From positions 1-28,654 of the forward strand of contig CAZKJH010000037.1 of the NCBI GenBank assembly GCA_964553035.1: a DNA stretch of 28,654 bases, written 5' to 3'. This DNA comes from JBBQIY01 sp964553035. GTDB taxonomy: Bacteria; Verrucomicrobiota; Kiritimatiellia; RFP12; UBA3636. Position numbers and translations under genes: made by a program. Of the stretch, positions 14,976-23,407 are shown piece by piece. How positions within the stretch are numbered: position 1 is the stretch's first letter; each line of letters starts with the position of its first letter. The notes beneath the pieces were generated by a model. It saw only the letters and a program-made list of their open reading frames with translations, did no database searches and had not been told where the DNA came from.

Positions 14976-16775
14976 TCAGCCGAGACGGTTCTCAAGATCC
15001 TTGAGCTGCGTCTTGAGCGCTGCAGGCAGCTTCGAACCGAATGTTTCAAAGTGCTTCTTGATGGCTGGAACAACGCCCTTCCATCCTTCAATATCGCAAG
15101 AGAGCAAAAGCTTCTTGTCGTCGTCGGTCATTTTCAGACCATCGAAGTCGATGTCCTTCGGGAGGTTCCCGATCGGAGTCGAAATGACGCTTCCTTTGCC
15201 TTCGCAGCGTTCGAAGATCCACTTGAGGACACGGCTGTTCTCGCCGAATCCCGGCCAGAGCCAGTGGCCATCTGGTGCCTTGCGGAACCAGTTGACGTAG
15301 TAAATCTTGGGCAATTTGGCATCCTTTTTCTTGCCGATATTCAGCCAGTGGCTGAAGTACTCGCCCATGTTGTATCCGCAGAACGGAAGCATGGCGAACG
15401 GATCGAAGCGAAGCTCACCGACGACGCCGGCTGCTGCTGCAGTCTTCTCGGAAGCCATGGTGGCACCAAGGAACACGCCGTGTTCCCAGCTCAACGCTTC
15501 GTTCACAAGAGGAACGACGCTGGCGCGGCGGCCACCAAACAAAAATGCGCTGATCGGCACACCGGCGGGATCTTCCCACTCAGAGGCGATAACTGGACAC
15601 TGGCTAGCAGGAACCGTAAAGCGTGCGTTCGGGTTGGCAGCCTTGACTTTCGAGCCCTTCTTCCAAGGACGGCGAATCCAATCGCTGCAGGACTCGGGAA
15701 CCACATCGCCACCCTCCCAGCAGATGTCACCATCGTCTGTGATCGCGCAGTTCGTGAAGATGGAGTTGCCCTTGTTGATCGTGCGCATGGCATTGGGGTT
15801 CGAGTCCATCGAAGTTCCCGGCGCGACACCGAAGAAGCCAGCTTCAGGATTGATCGCACGGAGCTGACCCTTTTTGTCGAACTGCATCCACGCAATATCG
15901 TCACCTATCGTCTCGACTGTCCAACCCTTGATCGTTGGCTCCATCATCGCGAGATTGGTCTTGCCGCAGGCAGACGGGAATGCCGCGCCGACGAACTTGA
16001 CAACGCCCTTGGGATTCGTAAGCTTGAGGATAAGCATGTGCTCAGCGAGCCATCCTTCATCGCGAGCCTGAACGCTGGCGATACGGAGTGCAAAGCACTT
16101 CTTGCCGAGCAGCGCGTTACCGCCGTAGCCCGAACCAAAGGAAAGGATTTCGCGGGTGTCCGGGAAATGTGTGATGTACTTGTTGGTCGGATTGCACGGC
16201 CATGGGACATCTGCCACACCAGGCTCCAAAGGAGCACCAACCGAGTGGATGCACTTGACAAATTCGCGGCCTGCGTCGATGCGCTCAAGGATCTTGTCCG
16301 AAACGCGAGTCATAATCATCATGTTACAGACAACGTAACCACTATCGGTGAGCTCAATGCCATATTTGGCAATCGGTGAATCTACAGGACCCATCGAAAA
16401 CGGGATCACATACATCGTGCGCCCCTTCATACAACCCTTGTAAAGACCATTCTGCTTACCACAGAGGATCATCTTCATTTCAACCGGATCACACCAATTG
16501 TTCGTAGGTCCCGCAGCAGCCTTCGTCTTCGAGCAGATAAACGTTCGCTCTTCGACACGGGCAACGTCACCTACGTCTGAACGAACAGCATAGCTGTTCG
16601 GCTTTTTCTTTTCGTTCAGCTTAATGAACGAACCCGCGTTAACCAGCTCGTTTGCGACTTTATCATACTGCCCCGTAGAGCCGTCGCAGAAAACGACCGC
16701 ATCCGGTGTACAGAGGTCTATCCAACCCTGGAGCCATTGCTTCAGGTTTTTGCTTTTCAAGGTGTTCATGTCCAT
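14976..16775 (-). CDS. pckG: Phosphoenolpyruvate carboxykinase (GTP)
   Basis: A 599-residue cytoplasmic enzyme interconverting oxaloacetate plus GTP with phosphoenolpyruvate, CO2 and GDP. The active-site cysteine loop and P-loop read FPSACGKTN (266-274, Cys270), followed by IGDDIAW (290-296) with metal-binding Asp residues and NPEAGFFGVAPGT. A GTP-site region follows (PFCGYNMGEYFSHW). Length is typical. The start was set at the ATG at 16775 because AAGGA lies 7 nt upstream; the upstream frame to 16970 lacks family sequence. The enzyme may work in gluconeogenesis or, in fermenters, in CO2-fixing succinate formation. No convincing promoter or terminator was found. Confidence 0.97.
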   Translation of the reverse strand: MDMNTLKSKNLKQWLQGWIDLCTPDAVVFCDGSTGQYDKVANELVNAGSFIKLNEKKKPNSYAVRSDVGDVARVEERTFICSKTKAAAGPTNNWCDPVEMKMILCGKQNGLYKGCMKGRTMYVIPFSMGPVDSPIAKYGIELTDSGYVVCNMMIMTRVSDKILERIDAGREFVKCIHSVGAPLEPGVADVPWPCNPTNKYITHFPDTREILSFGSGYGGNALLGKKCFALRIASVQARDEGWLAEHMLILKLTNPKGVVKFVGAAFPSACGKTNLAMMEPTIKGWTVETIGDDIAWMQFDKKGQLRAINPEAGFFGVAPGTSMDSNPNAMRTINKGNSIFTNCAITDDGDICWEGGDVVPESCSDWIRRPWKKGSKVKAANPNARFTVPASQCPVIASEWEDPAGVPISAFLFGGRRASVVPLVNEALSWEHGVFLGATMASEKTAAAAGVVGELRFDPFAMLPFCGYNMGEYFSHWLNIGKKKDAKLPKIYYVNWFRKAPDGHWLWPGFGENSRVLKWIFERCEGKGSVISTPIGNLPKDIDFDGLKMTDDDKKLLLSCDIEGWKGVVPAIKKHFETFGSKLPAALKTQLKDLENRLG

Positions 16776-16927
16776 GTTTTTGTCCTTCGAGGTGTGTTGT
16801 TTTATAAATCCTTCAACAAAGAGAATTCCCTCTGCTATTATGGCGTAAAAATTGTAACGTTTTTTTGGGGACTTTGAAAGCAAAAAATGGTGCTTATGTA
16901 AAAAGCGCGAATGCAAAAAGCAACAAT

Positions 16928-16987
16928 TCCTGTGGCTGCGGTCGATGACCGCGGACGCGACCGGGTTCACCGAACCCAGCTACAGGA
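16928..16987. repeat. 60-bp double-hairpin repeat with outer stem
   Basis: Outer arms TCCTGTGGCT (16928-16937) and AGCTACAGGA (16978-16987) pair at nine of ten positions plus one G-U. Inside are hairpins GCGGTC/GACCGC (16938-16952) and GGGTTC/GAACCC (16963-16977). The cruciform-like plan matches the other double-hairpin elements although the sequence differs. Confidence 0.6.
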
Positions 16988-17055
16988 GCTCACCGCAGTC
17001 TCACCCAGTCGATAGTATCGATAGGATCAATAGTAAGAAAGTGGTGGTACCGAAC

Positions 17056-17108
17056 GGAGCGCGGCCATTCCTGTCCGCGACACGACGGGATTAGAAAACC
17101 TCTGCTCC
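17056..17108. repeat. 53-bp double-hairpin repeat (copy 2)
   Basis: Aligns without gaps over 53 bp to 6931-6983, sharing GGAGC, CGG-CATTC--GTCCG, GGG-TT-GAAAACC and CTCC. The first hairpin (GCGG/CCGC) is kept, while the second has decayed. It lies upstream of the SNF2-type gene. Between 16776 and 17167 I see no gene, only these repeats. Confidence 0.6.
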
Positions 17109-17167
17109 TTTGGTTGACGCAGTGGGTTCGCCACGTAACTGGCTGAGGCACTCCTGCGAAAATTCAC

Positions 17168-17197
17168 TCGAAACTTGAATTGCTATCATGCTATAAT
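17168..17197 (+). promoter_or_regulatory. Extended -10 promoter giving a leaderless SNF2 message
   Basis: TGCTATAAT: a consensus TATAAT at 17192-17197 preceded by TG at the extended -10 position. The possible -35 is TCGAAA (17168-17173, 18-bp spacer). The ATG at 17204 follows after 6 nt, where transcription should begin. Confidence 0.65.
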
Positions 17198-17203
17198 CTG
17201 TTC

Positions 17204-20200
17204 ATGATTACTCTTGTTGAATTGCCTCCTTTCTTTTCCCACCATATACTCAACAGCCGGGAACGCCATCTGTATCTTCTTGTTTTTCTTTTGATGGATA
17301 CCGATATCAAAAGTCTTATCTTCCTGAGTGCTCAACTGGTTCCCTCTCAGAAAATGATGAGCAAAGGAGAGCAGGAGACGGAGATCAACCGAATGGTAAG
17401 GCACTTGGAATCCTGTAAGCTGGTTCGCGTGTCGCATCAACACGTTGTCTGGATTCCGGTTCCGCTGTCCGTTCAGCGCGGACTCTTTGCGAATACTGCC
17501 ATCCCGACGCTGCGTGAGAAAATAGACATACAGCTTCACAATTCCTATCGCTATGAGAAGGCCATCCGGTGTTTTGGCTTCGGGTTTTCATCTCACGAAA
17601 CGCCTTACAGCTCCGTTCAGCAAGCCTTGCTCACTGGCGAGCCGGCTCAATGTGAAAAATTCATCCAGCGGCAGTCCCGGCGAGACGTGCCACACGACTG
17701 GCAGCGCTTTGTATCCGACCTTGTTTCGCAAATTGTTCAAAAACCCACAGACGTTTCCCCTGAAGTCCTTGTCTATCTTCTCTCCGACATCATAGAACAC
17801 GTCCTGAGCACGCCCACGTCTACTACAGCCTGTTCTGCAATTTTGAACGCTTATCTTATTAAGAAAAAAAAATTATCAAATACGGACTTCTTAAATGTTT
17901 GCGCGTGGTATACTTGGACAGGTCAACAGAAACCGCTCGCCCTACTTCTGGAGCAAACGGATCATCCTATTCTGACGAAAGCCGTGGAAGCCTGTAGCGC
18001 CTTACTCGTGGGGGATTTCGACAAAGCCGATAAGGCGTTTGTAAAGGTATTCACGCAAGCGACGTCTTCCTTGAATCATAGCTTCTATAGACTTCCTTCA
18101 AACGATGTCGATTCTTCTGATATCGAGGTTGGGCTTTGCCAGAATTTCTTTTGCCTTACCTTGCTGGCTGCAATTCGTATGGGAACCTCGAAGACCCGAA
18201 TTCATCGCATTCACGAAAAATTGTCGGAGTATTCATCTCAACCGGCGTATCTCACGCGGTTGAAATCAGACATGACTCGCTTAAACCAGCTCGCCAACGA
18301 GGGGTTTTGGCCCGAGACGGTCAATTTTCACCCCTGCACAACGCTCCTCAACGGCTTTCTCAACTGCCTTGAGGCACTTTTCCTCGATGACGGCCAGATT
18401 TCCTCCAGCAGTATTGGCCCAGAGAGTGTCATGTTCCTGAAAACGGCACACGAATCGGGTCTCGGGTTTATCGCAGCTTCATTAATTCCGTGCGTTCGCC
18501 GCCTCAATCCTGATCTGCCAGAGGCCGAGGCGCTTTGCGAAACGGTTCAATCCACGCTTTCGATTGCGCCCTTGTGGGAGAAGATTCTTTTCGTCTCCGC
18601 CTACGAACGTGCGCTCGGCGAAATGGAGAGTCTACTCCCCAAAATCGATTCCACCGCTGCGAACAGCACCACAGCGTCTACTGCGTTTATCAAGTGGTTT
18701 ATTGCCCTTGACGGACATGATTTAGACGACATCGGGCTTAACCGGTTTGAGGGGAAGTTGATCAAGCGGCTGAAGAGTGGAAAATGGAGCAGTGGCGCAC
18801 AAATCCGACTCGATAAATTCGTGACGGGAGAATACGATGCCTTTTTGAGTGAGGCTGACAAGGTCATTAAGGAGGCCTTGCGATTTTATGATTCGTATAC
18901 GCTGTCTTATGGCTTGTCTTATGGCGACCGCGATGCGGCTGAGATTTTCCCTGCTTTGGTTGATCATCCCCACGTATACCTGTTCTCTCGCTCGTCTCGG
19001 CATGAAGAGCCGGTTGGACCCGTTGCGCTTGTGAAAGGCGAAGTTTCACTTGAGCTGAAAACGGCTTCCAATGGAGACTTAAGCATTAACATTCCTGGAA
19101 GAGATGACGGTCCAAATAAAGCGGTGCAGCTTGTAAAAGAACGCGATAACCACTTCGTCGTTTATAAACGGACAGCCCTCCAGATGAAACTGGCAGATGT
19201 TGTGCGGCGGTATGGAAAGAAAGGCAAACTGGTTGTGCCGATGCAGTCGGCCTCACGGTTCCAGAGCCTTTTACCGTCCCTCGCTCGCACGATTGACATC
19301 AAAGGTGATTTTGATACAGAGGCTGTCGATGCGCGTTCTGTCGACGGGGGCGTGCAGTTGCTGCTACGGGGTCGTTTTGTGGAGGGGAACTTGAGTCTGG
19401 ATCTGCTCAACCGCCCCGTCCAAGACTTCCCGTTTTTTGTCGTGCCGGGGAGTGGCATGCGCAAGACTTTGACACGCCACAAGGAGGAAATGGTGGCCGT
19501 CTGTCGCGATCTCGAAGCCGAGCGTCAGGCCCTCACCAACTTCCTCGCCGCCTGTCCATCGCTGCCCAATTGGGCAACCGGCGACTCGCATTGGGAAGTC
19601 GAATCACTACCCCAGATCCTTGCAGCCCTCGACGAGTGTCATACCCTCGCCGACACCATCCCGATAGAATGGCCCGAAAATGACGGCCTCTCCATCGTGC
19701 GACCGCAATCCGGTAGCAAGTTTTCGCTGACTGGCTCTTCCGGATCCGACTTCTGGCTGGAGATCGGGGGCGATCTGACCTTAGACGACGGAAAAGTCCT
19801 CGCCTTCGGCGATCTGCTGTCGCAAATCGGTAGCCGCACCGAGGGCTTCGTTCGGCTCAGCGAAACGCGTTATCTGCATCTCACGAAGAAGCTGGCCACA
19901 GAACTGGAACTGCTGTCAAAAACAGGCGAACTCTCCGCAAAAGGCCTACGTGTTCCGCCCTGCGCACTACCGGTTCTGGAGTCGCTTTCAGACAGTCCCA
20001 ACGGCCTCACCTTCCCTGAATTTGTGCGCGAACGCATCGCTGATTTCCGCAAAGCACTCAAGCAAAAGTTCACCGTGCCAACCTCGCTCACCTGCGAATT
20101 GCGTCCCTATCAGCGCGAAGGCTTCGCCTGGATGGCGAAACTCGCTGCCTGCGGTCTCGGTGCCTGCCTTGCGGATGACATGGGCCTCGGCAAGACCGTG

Positions 20201-21448
20201 CAAATGCTCGCCCTGCTCACACACCTCGGCAAACGCGGACCGTCACTCGTCATCGCGCCTACTTCGGTCTCGCGCAACTGGCAGGATGAGGCAGCCAAGT
20301 TTGCACCTGCACTCAACGTCACGCTCCTCGTGGACGCGCCAGATCGCACGGCACTCATCCGCGATGCAGGCCCCTTCGACGTCATCGTTTGCAGCTACGG
20401 CATTCTGCTCTTCGAGGAGGAGCTCCTCGCCGGTCGTGAGTGGAATGTGGCCGTTCTCGATGAAGCGCAGGCCGTGAAAAACCGACAAGCCAAACGCGCC
20501 CGGATTGTGAAACGCCTCCACTGCTCCATGCGCACCATTTCCACCGGCACACCGGTGGAGAATAATCTCGGAGAACTGTGGAGTCTGTTCGATTTTATCA
20601 ACCCCGGTCTCCTCGGCACGCATGGTCAATTTGAACGACGCTATTGCAACGCCGACGGCTCCGTCAGTGCTCTGCTGAAAAAGATGACCGCACCTTTCAT
20701 CCTACGCCGCCTCAAGTCTGAGGTACTCGAGGACTTGCCACCGAAAACGGAGATTTCGCTCGAGGTCGTCCTCGGCGATGAAGAGCGCGCCCTTTACGAG
20801 AGCTGCCGACGTGATGCGCTGACGGCTCTGGAGGGCGGTAAAGAAGAAGAGGCGAACCACATCGCGATCCTTGCGCATCTCACGCGCCTGCGCCGCGTTT
20901 GCTGCCACCCGTCGCTCGTGTTGCCCAACAGCAAGCTTGCCGGACAAAAGGTCGACACCTTCATGGAGCTCGTCACCGACCTTAAGGCGGCTGGACACCG
21001 GGCACTTGTTTTCAGCCAGTTTGTGGACTTTCTTTCTATCATTCGTACCCGCCTCGATCAGGAATTGTTTACCTATCAGTACCTAGACGGGAGCACCCCA
21101 CTCAAGCAGCGAACGGAAGCGGTTACCAATTTCCAGCGCGGAGAGGGCGAGCTCTTTTTGATCAGTCTGAAAGCTGGCGGAACAGGCTTGAACCTCACGG
21201 CTGCGAACTACGTGATTTTACTTGATCCTTGGTGGAACCCTGCGGTTGAAATGCAGGCGGCTGATCGTGCGCATCGCATTGGGCAGAAAAATCCGGTCAC
21301 CATCTACCGGCTGGTCACAACCAACACGGTTGAAGAACGTGTCATCGAACTGCATTCCCGTAAACAAGCCCTCGCCGATGCCATCCTCGAAGGTGCTGGC
21401 AGCACCCGCCTCTCTGCCGTTGATCTCACGAATCTCTTCAAAGCCTGA
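17204..21448 (+). CDS. Large SNF2/RapA-like DNA-dependent ATPase
   Basis: A 1414-residue protein. The C-terminal ~450 residues hold the full SNF2 ATPase: motif I DDMGLGKT near residue 990, motif II LDEAQ near 1085, motif III STGTPVENN with LWSLFDFINPGLLG, FILRRLK, and the second RecA lobe with LISLKAGGTGLNLTAANYVILLDPWWN and ADRAHRIGQ. Such proteins translocate on double-stranded DNA and remodel protein-DNA complexes such as stalled RNA polymerase. The N-terminal ~900 residues are not recognised: helical, perhaps repeat-like, then a beta-rich stretch around 640-700. No SWIM zinc motif was seen. The start at 17204 follows the extended -10 by 6 nt. It has no phage-defence neighbours, so a housekeeping role is as likely as defence. 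Confidence 0.9.
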   Translation: MITLVELPPFFSHHILNSRERHLYLLVFLLMDTDIKSLIFLSAQLVPSQKMMSKGEQETEINRMVRHLESCKLVRVSHQHVVWIPVPLSVQRGLFANTAIPTLREKIDIQLHNSYRYEKAIRCFGFGFSSHETPYSSVQQALLTGEPAQCEKFIQRQSRRDVPHDWQRFVSDLVSQIVQKPTDVSPEVLVYLLSDIIEHVLSTPTSTTACSAILNAYLIKKKKLSNTDFLNVCAWYTWTGQQKPLALLLEQTDHPILTKAVEACSALLVGDFDKADKAFVKVFTQATSSLNHSFYRLPSNDVDSSDIEVGLCQNFFCLTLLAAIRMGTSKTRIHRIHEKLSEYSSQPAYLTRLKSDMTRLNQLANEGFWPETVNFHPCTTLLNGFLNCLEALFLDDGQISSSSIGPESVMFLKTAHESGLGFIAASLIPCVRRLNPDLPEAEALCETVQSTLSIAPLWEKILFVSAYERALGEMESLLPKIDSTAANSTTASTAFIKWFIALDGHDLDDIGLNRFEGKLIKRLKSGKWSSGAQIRLDKFVTGEYDAFLSEADKVIKEALRFYDSYTLSYGLSYGDRDAAEIFPALVDHPHVYLFSRSSRHEEPVGPVALVKGEVSLELKTASNGDLSINIPGRDDGPNKAVQLVKERDNHFVVYKRTALQMKLADVVRRYGKKGKLVVPMQSASRFQSLLPSLARTIDIKGDFDTEAVDARSVDGGVQLLLRGRFVEGNLSLDLLNRPVQDFPFFVVPGSGMRKTLTRHKEEMVAVCRDLEAERQALTNFLAACPSLPNWATGDSHWEVESLPQILAALDECHTLADTIPIEWPENDGLSIVRPQSGSKFSLTGSSGSDFWLEIGGDLTLDDGKVLAFGDLLSQIGSRTEGFVRLSETRYLHLTKKLATELELLSKTGELSAKGLRVPPCALPVLESLSDSPNGLTFPEFVRERIADFRKALKQKFTVPTSLTCELRPYQREGFAWMAKLAACGLGACLADDMGLGKTVQMLALLTHLGKRGPSLVIAPTSVSRNWQDEAAKFAPALNVTLLVDAPDRTALIRDAGPFDVIVCSYGILLFEEELLAGREWNVAVLDEAQAVKNRQAKRARIVKRLHCSMRTISTGTPVENNLGELWSLFDFINPGLLGTHGQFERRYCNADGSVSALLKKMTAPFILRRLKSEVLEDLPPKTEISLEVVLGDEERALYESCRRDALTALEGGKEEEANHIAILAHLTRLRRVCCHPSLVLPNSKLAGQKVDTFMELVTDLKAAGHRALVFSQFVDFLSIIRTRLDQELFTYQYLDGSTPLKQRTEAVTNFQRGEGELFLISLKAGGTGLNLTAANYVILLDPWWNPAVEMQAADRAHRIGQKNPVTIYRLVTTNTVEERVIELHSRKQALADAILEGAGSTRLSAVDLTNLFKA

Positions 21449-21580
21449 TTTTACTTGCTATGGATCAAACTATCATGATAAGTCATTGAATGGCAATAAC
21501 AGGATTGATCTCATGCAACAAAAAGACATTTTTTTACGTTGCTATTTTTGATCCTCATTACTATGTTGGCTCTGAATAAA

Positions 21581-21853
21581 ATGAAGAGATTGATCAAGAC
21601 TGCGGCTGCATCGGCGATAGGAATACTCATTGTCATGAGTGGCTTTGTTTATGATGTCCTTTTTGCGGGCATTCCGTATCAGGACCCTACACCCGAACTT
21701 CAAGCGAGATACGACTTCCACAGTTCCGTGGCCGGATGGTTCTACAAGGCAGGAGGAATCCTGTTCTTGGCAGGACTCCTGGCAATTCCCATCATTTTGA
21801 AGATGACTAAGCAATCTGGTGCCAACAAGGCCTCGCAGGTTACGTCGCAATAG
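21581..21853 (+). CDS. Small membrane protein, unknown
   Basis: About 90 residues with two membrane segments (AAASAIGILIVMSGFVYDVLF and GGILFLAGLLAIPIILKM) separated by a short polar loop AGIPYQDPTPELQARYDFHSS. The basic N-terminus MKRLIK suggests both ends face the cytoplasm. The start is uncertain: ATG at 21563 or TTG at 21539 are in frame, and none has a Shine-Dalgarno sequence. It lies 130 nt after the SNF2-type gene and 48 nt before the URO-D-like gene. I do not recognise the family. Confidence 0.6.
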   Translation: MKRLIKTAAASAIGILIVMSGFVYDVLFAGIPYQDPTPELQARYDFHSSVAGWFYKAGGILFLAGLLAIPIILKMTKQSGANKASQVTSQ

Positions 21854-21901
21854 CGCCGAACCTGAAGGCAGACGTTAGATTTCAGAAGAAGGAGACGGCA
21901 C

Positions 21902-22996
21902 ATGAATACACGGGAACGATTTGTAAAAACGCTGACAGGAGAAGAGGTAGACAGAGTCCCATTCATGAAAGTGTTCGGCGGCACAAACGCTGTACATCCG
22001 GCATGGGAACAAGAATACCCGGGGATCGGGAAATGTATCGATGAGCTTCTCGGATTCGAGGGGACGTACCGGGGATGGGGTGAGACCGGGGTCAATATGG
22101 ATCCTTCCAACATGGGCAAGTCAGAAGTACTGAATGAGACCGAGGAGGTTATAGTGCGTCGCAGGGGGGACGGCACGGTGGAACAAGTGCACAAGGGAGG
22201 AGACTACAACCGCCACACTATTGAATGGCCTGTCAAGACCATGCAGGACTGGCAGGCGTACAAGCAGAAACACCTCGACCCGGACGATCCTTCCCGCTTT
22301 CCTGATGACTGGGATGCGCGCGTGAAGGCGTACAGGGACCGTGACTATCCATTGCAGCTTACGCATCGCGGTGTATACGGATTTGCGCGTGAGCGCATGG
22401 GGGACGAGAATCTGGCCTATGCCTTCTACGATAGTCCCGACATGGTTCATGACATGATGGAGAGCTACACGGACATGGCCATCAAGATTTGGAAGAAACA
22501 AGTGGCCGAGGTAGACTTCGATCTCATCGAGTGCTGGGAAGATATGGCTTCTAAGAACGGTTCGCTCATTTCTCCCGGCATGTTTGACGAGTTCATGGCG
22601 CCCTGCTATCGGCGCATTGCAGGTTTCGCACGTGAAAACGGCATTCAAGTCATCCTGGTTGATTCGGACGGATTCATAGAAGAACTTACGAGGTCAATGC
22701 TCCAAGCTGGCGTGACGGCACTGTACCCATACGAAGTGCTTGCAGGTAATGACATAGACCGGATGCACAACCGATATCCGGAGGCGGGGGTTATCGGTGG
22801 CTTGCGAAAAGAGGCAATGTATGAAGGGAAAGGAGCCATTGACCGCGAGATGGAAAAGGCGCGGCACTTGATAAGAAAAGGCAGATACATTCCGGGTCCT
22901 GATCACTTTGTCTTGAAAATTGCCAGCTTTGCAAATTACCGCTATTTCATGGAAAGTCTGCGAGAAGTGGTCATGACAACGAAACCGGAAATCTAA
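21902..22996 (+). CDS. Uroporphyrinogen-decarboxylase-like (URO-D superfamily) protein
   Basis: A 364-residue TIM-barrel protein starting MNTRERFVKTLTGEEVDRVPFM, the hallmark of catabolic URO-D-like proteins rather than HemE. Relatives include corrinoid-dependent methyltransferases that move methyl groups from small substrates, and many uncharacterised members in glycan-degrading bacteria. In the position where MtaA-type enzymes have a zinc-binding His-x-Cys, this protein has VDSDGFIEEL, which argues against the simple zinc-thiolate mechanism. No corrinoid protein lies nearby. The start has AAGGAG 9 nt upstream. A short CGGGC/GCCCG hairpin at 23015-23028 follows the stop, before the leader repeat begins. 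Confidence 0.85.
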   Translation: MNTRERFVKTLTGEEVDRVPFMKVFGGTNAVHPAWEQEYPGIGKCIDELLGFEGTYRGWGETGVNMDPSNMGKSEVLNETEEVIVRRRGDGTVEQVHKGGDYNRHTIEWPVKTMQDWQAYKQKHLDPDDPSRFPDDWDARVKAYRDRDYPLQLTHRGVYGFARERMGDENLAYAFYDSPDMVHDMMESYTDMAIKIWKKQVAEVDFDLIECWEDMASKNGSLISPGMFDEFMAPCYRRIAGFARENGIQVILVDSDGFIEELTRSMLQAGVTALYPYEVLAGNDIDRMHNRYPEAGVIGGLRKEAMYEGKGAIDREMEKARHLIRKGRYIPGPDHFVLKIASFANYRYFMESLREVVMTTKPEI

Positions 22997-23040
22997 CAAG
23001 ACAAATCCAGCGTACGGGCTACCGCCCGCCGCACAGCCGT

Positions 23041-23392
23041 GACGTACCCCGCACAACTTTTATGAAAAGTTGGACAAAAACAAATCGATGCCTTGACAAC
23101 GTCGATAAAAGAAGTAAAATTACCGAACGACTGAGCAACCACCGCAAGTGGCGAAAAAGTAAAAGGCTTTTTTGTCCAAATCAGTGGAAGCGCAGTCGGG
23201 TATCTTGATTTTCAGGATGTGACGCTTACGTAGAACGTGAAGCGTACCCATCCAGCAAAATCGCTTAAGGGATCGCCGTTTTCAAAGCACGATTTTGAAA
23301 TTCCAACAAACCCAATGAAGTCGAAAAAATACCGGGGAACAAGTCGTCACACCCTCAATTGCGAATACACAATTGAGGGTTGACTCCCCGTT
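23041..23392 (+). repeat. 352-bp promoter/leader repeat, copy 1 (before sulfatase)
   Basis: A full copy, differing from 25793-26144 at about seven positions. In order it has hairpin AACTTTT/AAAAGTT, a promoter (23093-23120), hairpin CCAC/GTGG, a U-rich stretch, hairpin ATCTTGA/TCAGGAT, an extended stem built on ACGCTTACGT/ACGTGAAGCGT closed by GGATG/CATCC, and a terminal hairpin (left arm GTCACACCCTCAATTG, right arm CAATTGAGGGTTGAC) enclosed by CGGGGA/TCCCCG. The sulfatase ATG is 15 nt beyond the end. It holds no credible ORF. Confidence 0.9.
23093..23120 (+). promoter_or_regulatory. Promoter inside leader repeat copy 1
   Basis: Perfect TTGACA (23093-23098), 16-bp spacer, TAAAAT (23115-23120, five of six). 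Transcription would start near 23127 and give the sulfatase a structured leader of about 280 nt. Confidence 0.65.
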
Positions 23393-23407
23393 GGCCATGG
23401 AAATCAT

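Noticed and set aside
15051..16379. Long plus-strand open frame (442 codons) opposite pckG
   Set aside because: It is antisense to a fully conserved PEP carboxykinase gene, and its composition is that of a shadow frame.
17204..21448. Anti-phage defence island around the SNF2-type protein
   Set aside because: The neighbours are metabolic or unknown small genes; no nuclease, methylase or other defence gene is adjacent.
23120..23392. Known riboswitch class in the leader
   Set aside because: I looked for the cores of TPP, cobalamin, SAM, c-di-GMP and glycine riboswitches and could not recognise any. A covariance-model search would be decisive.
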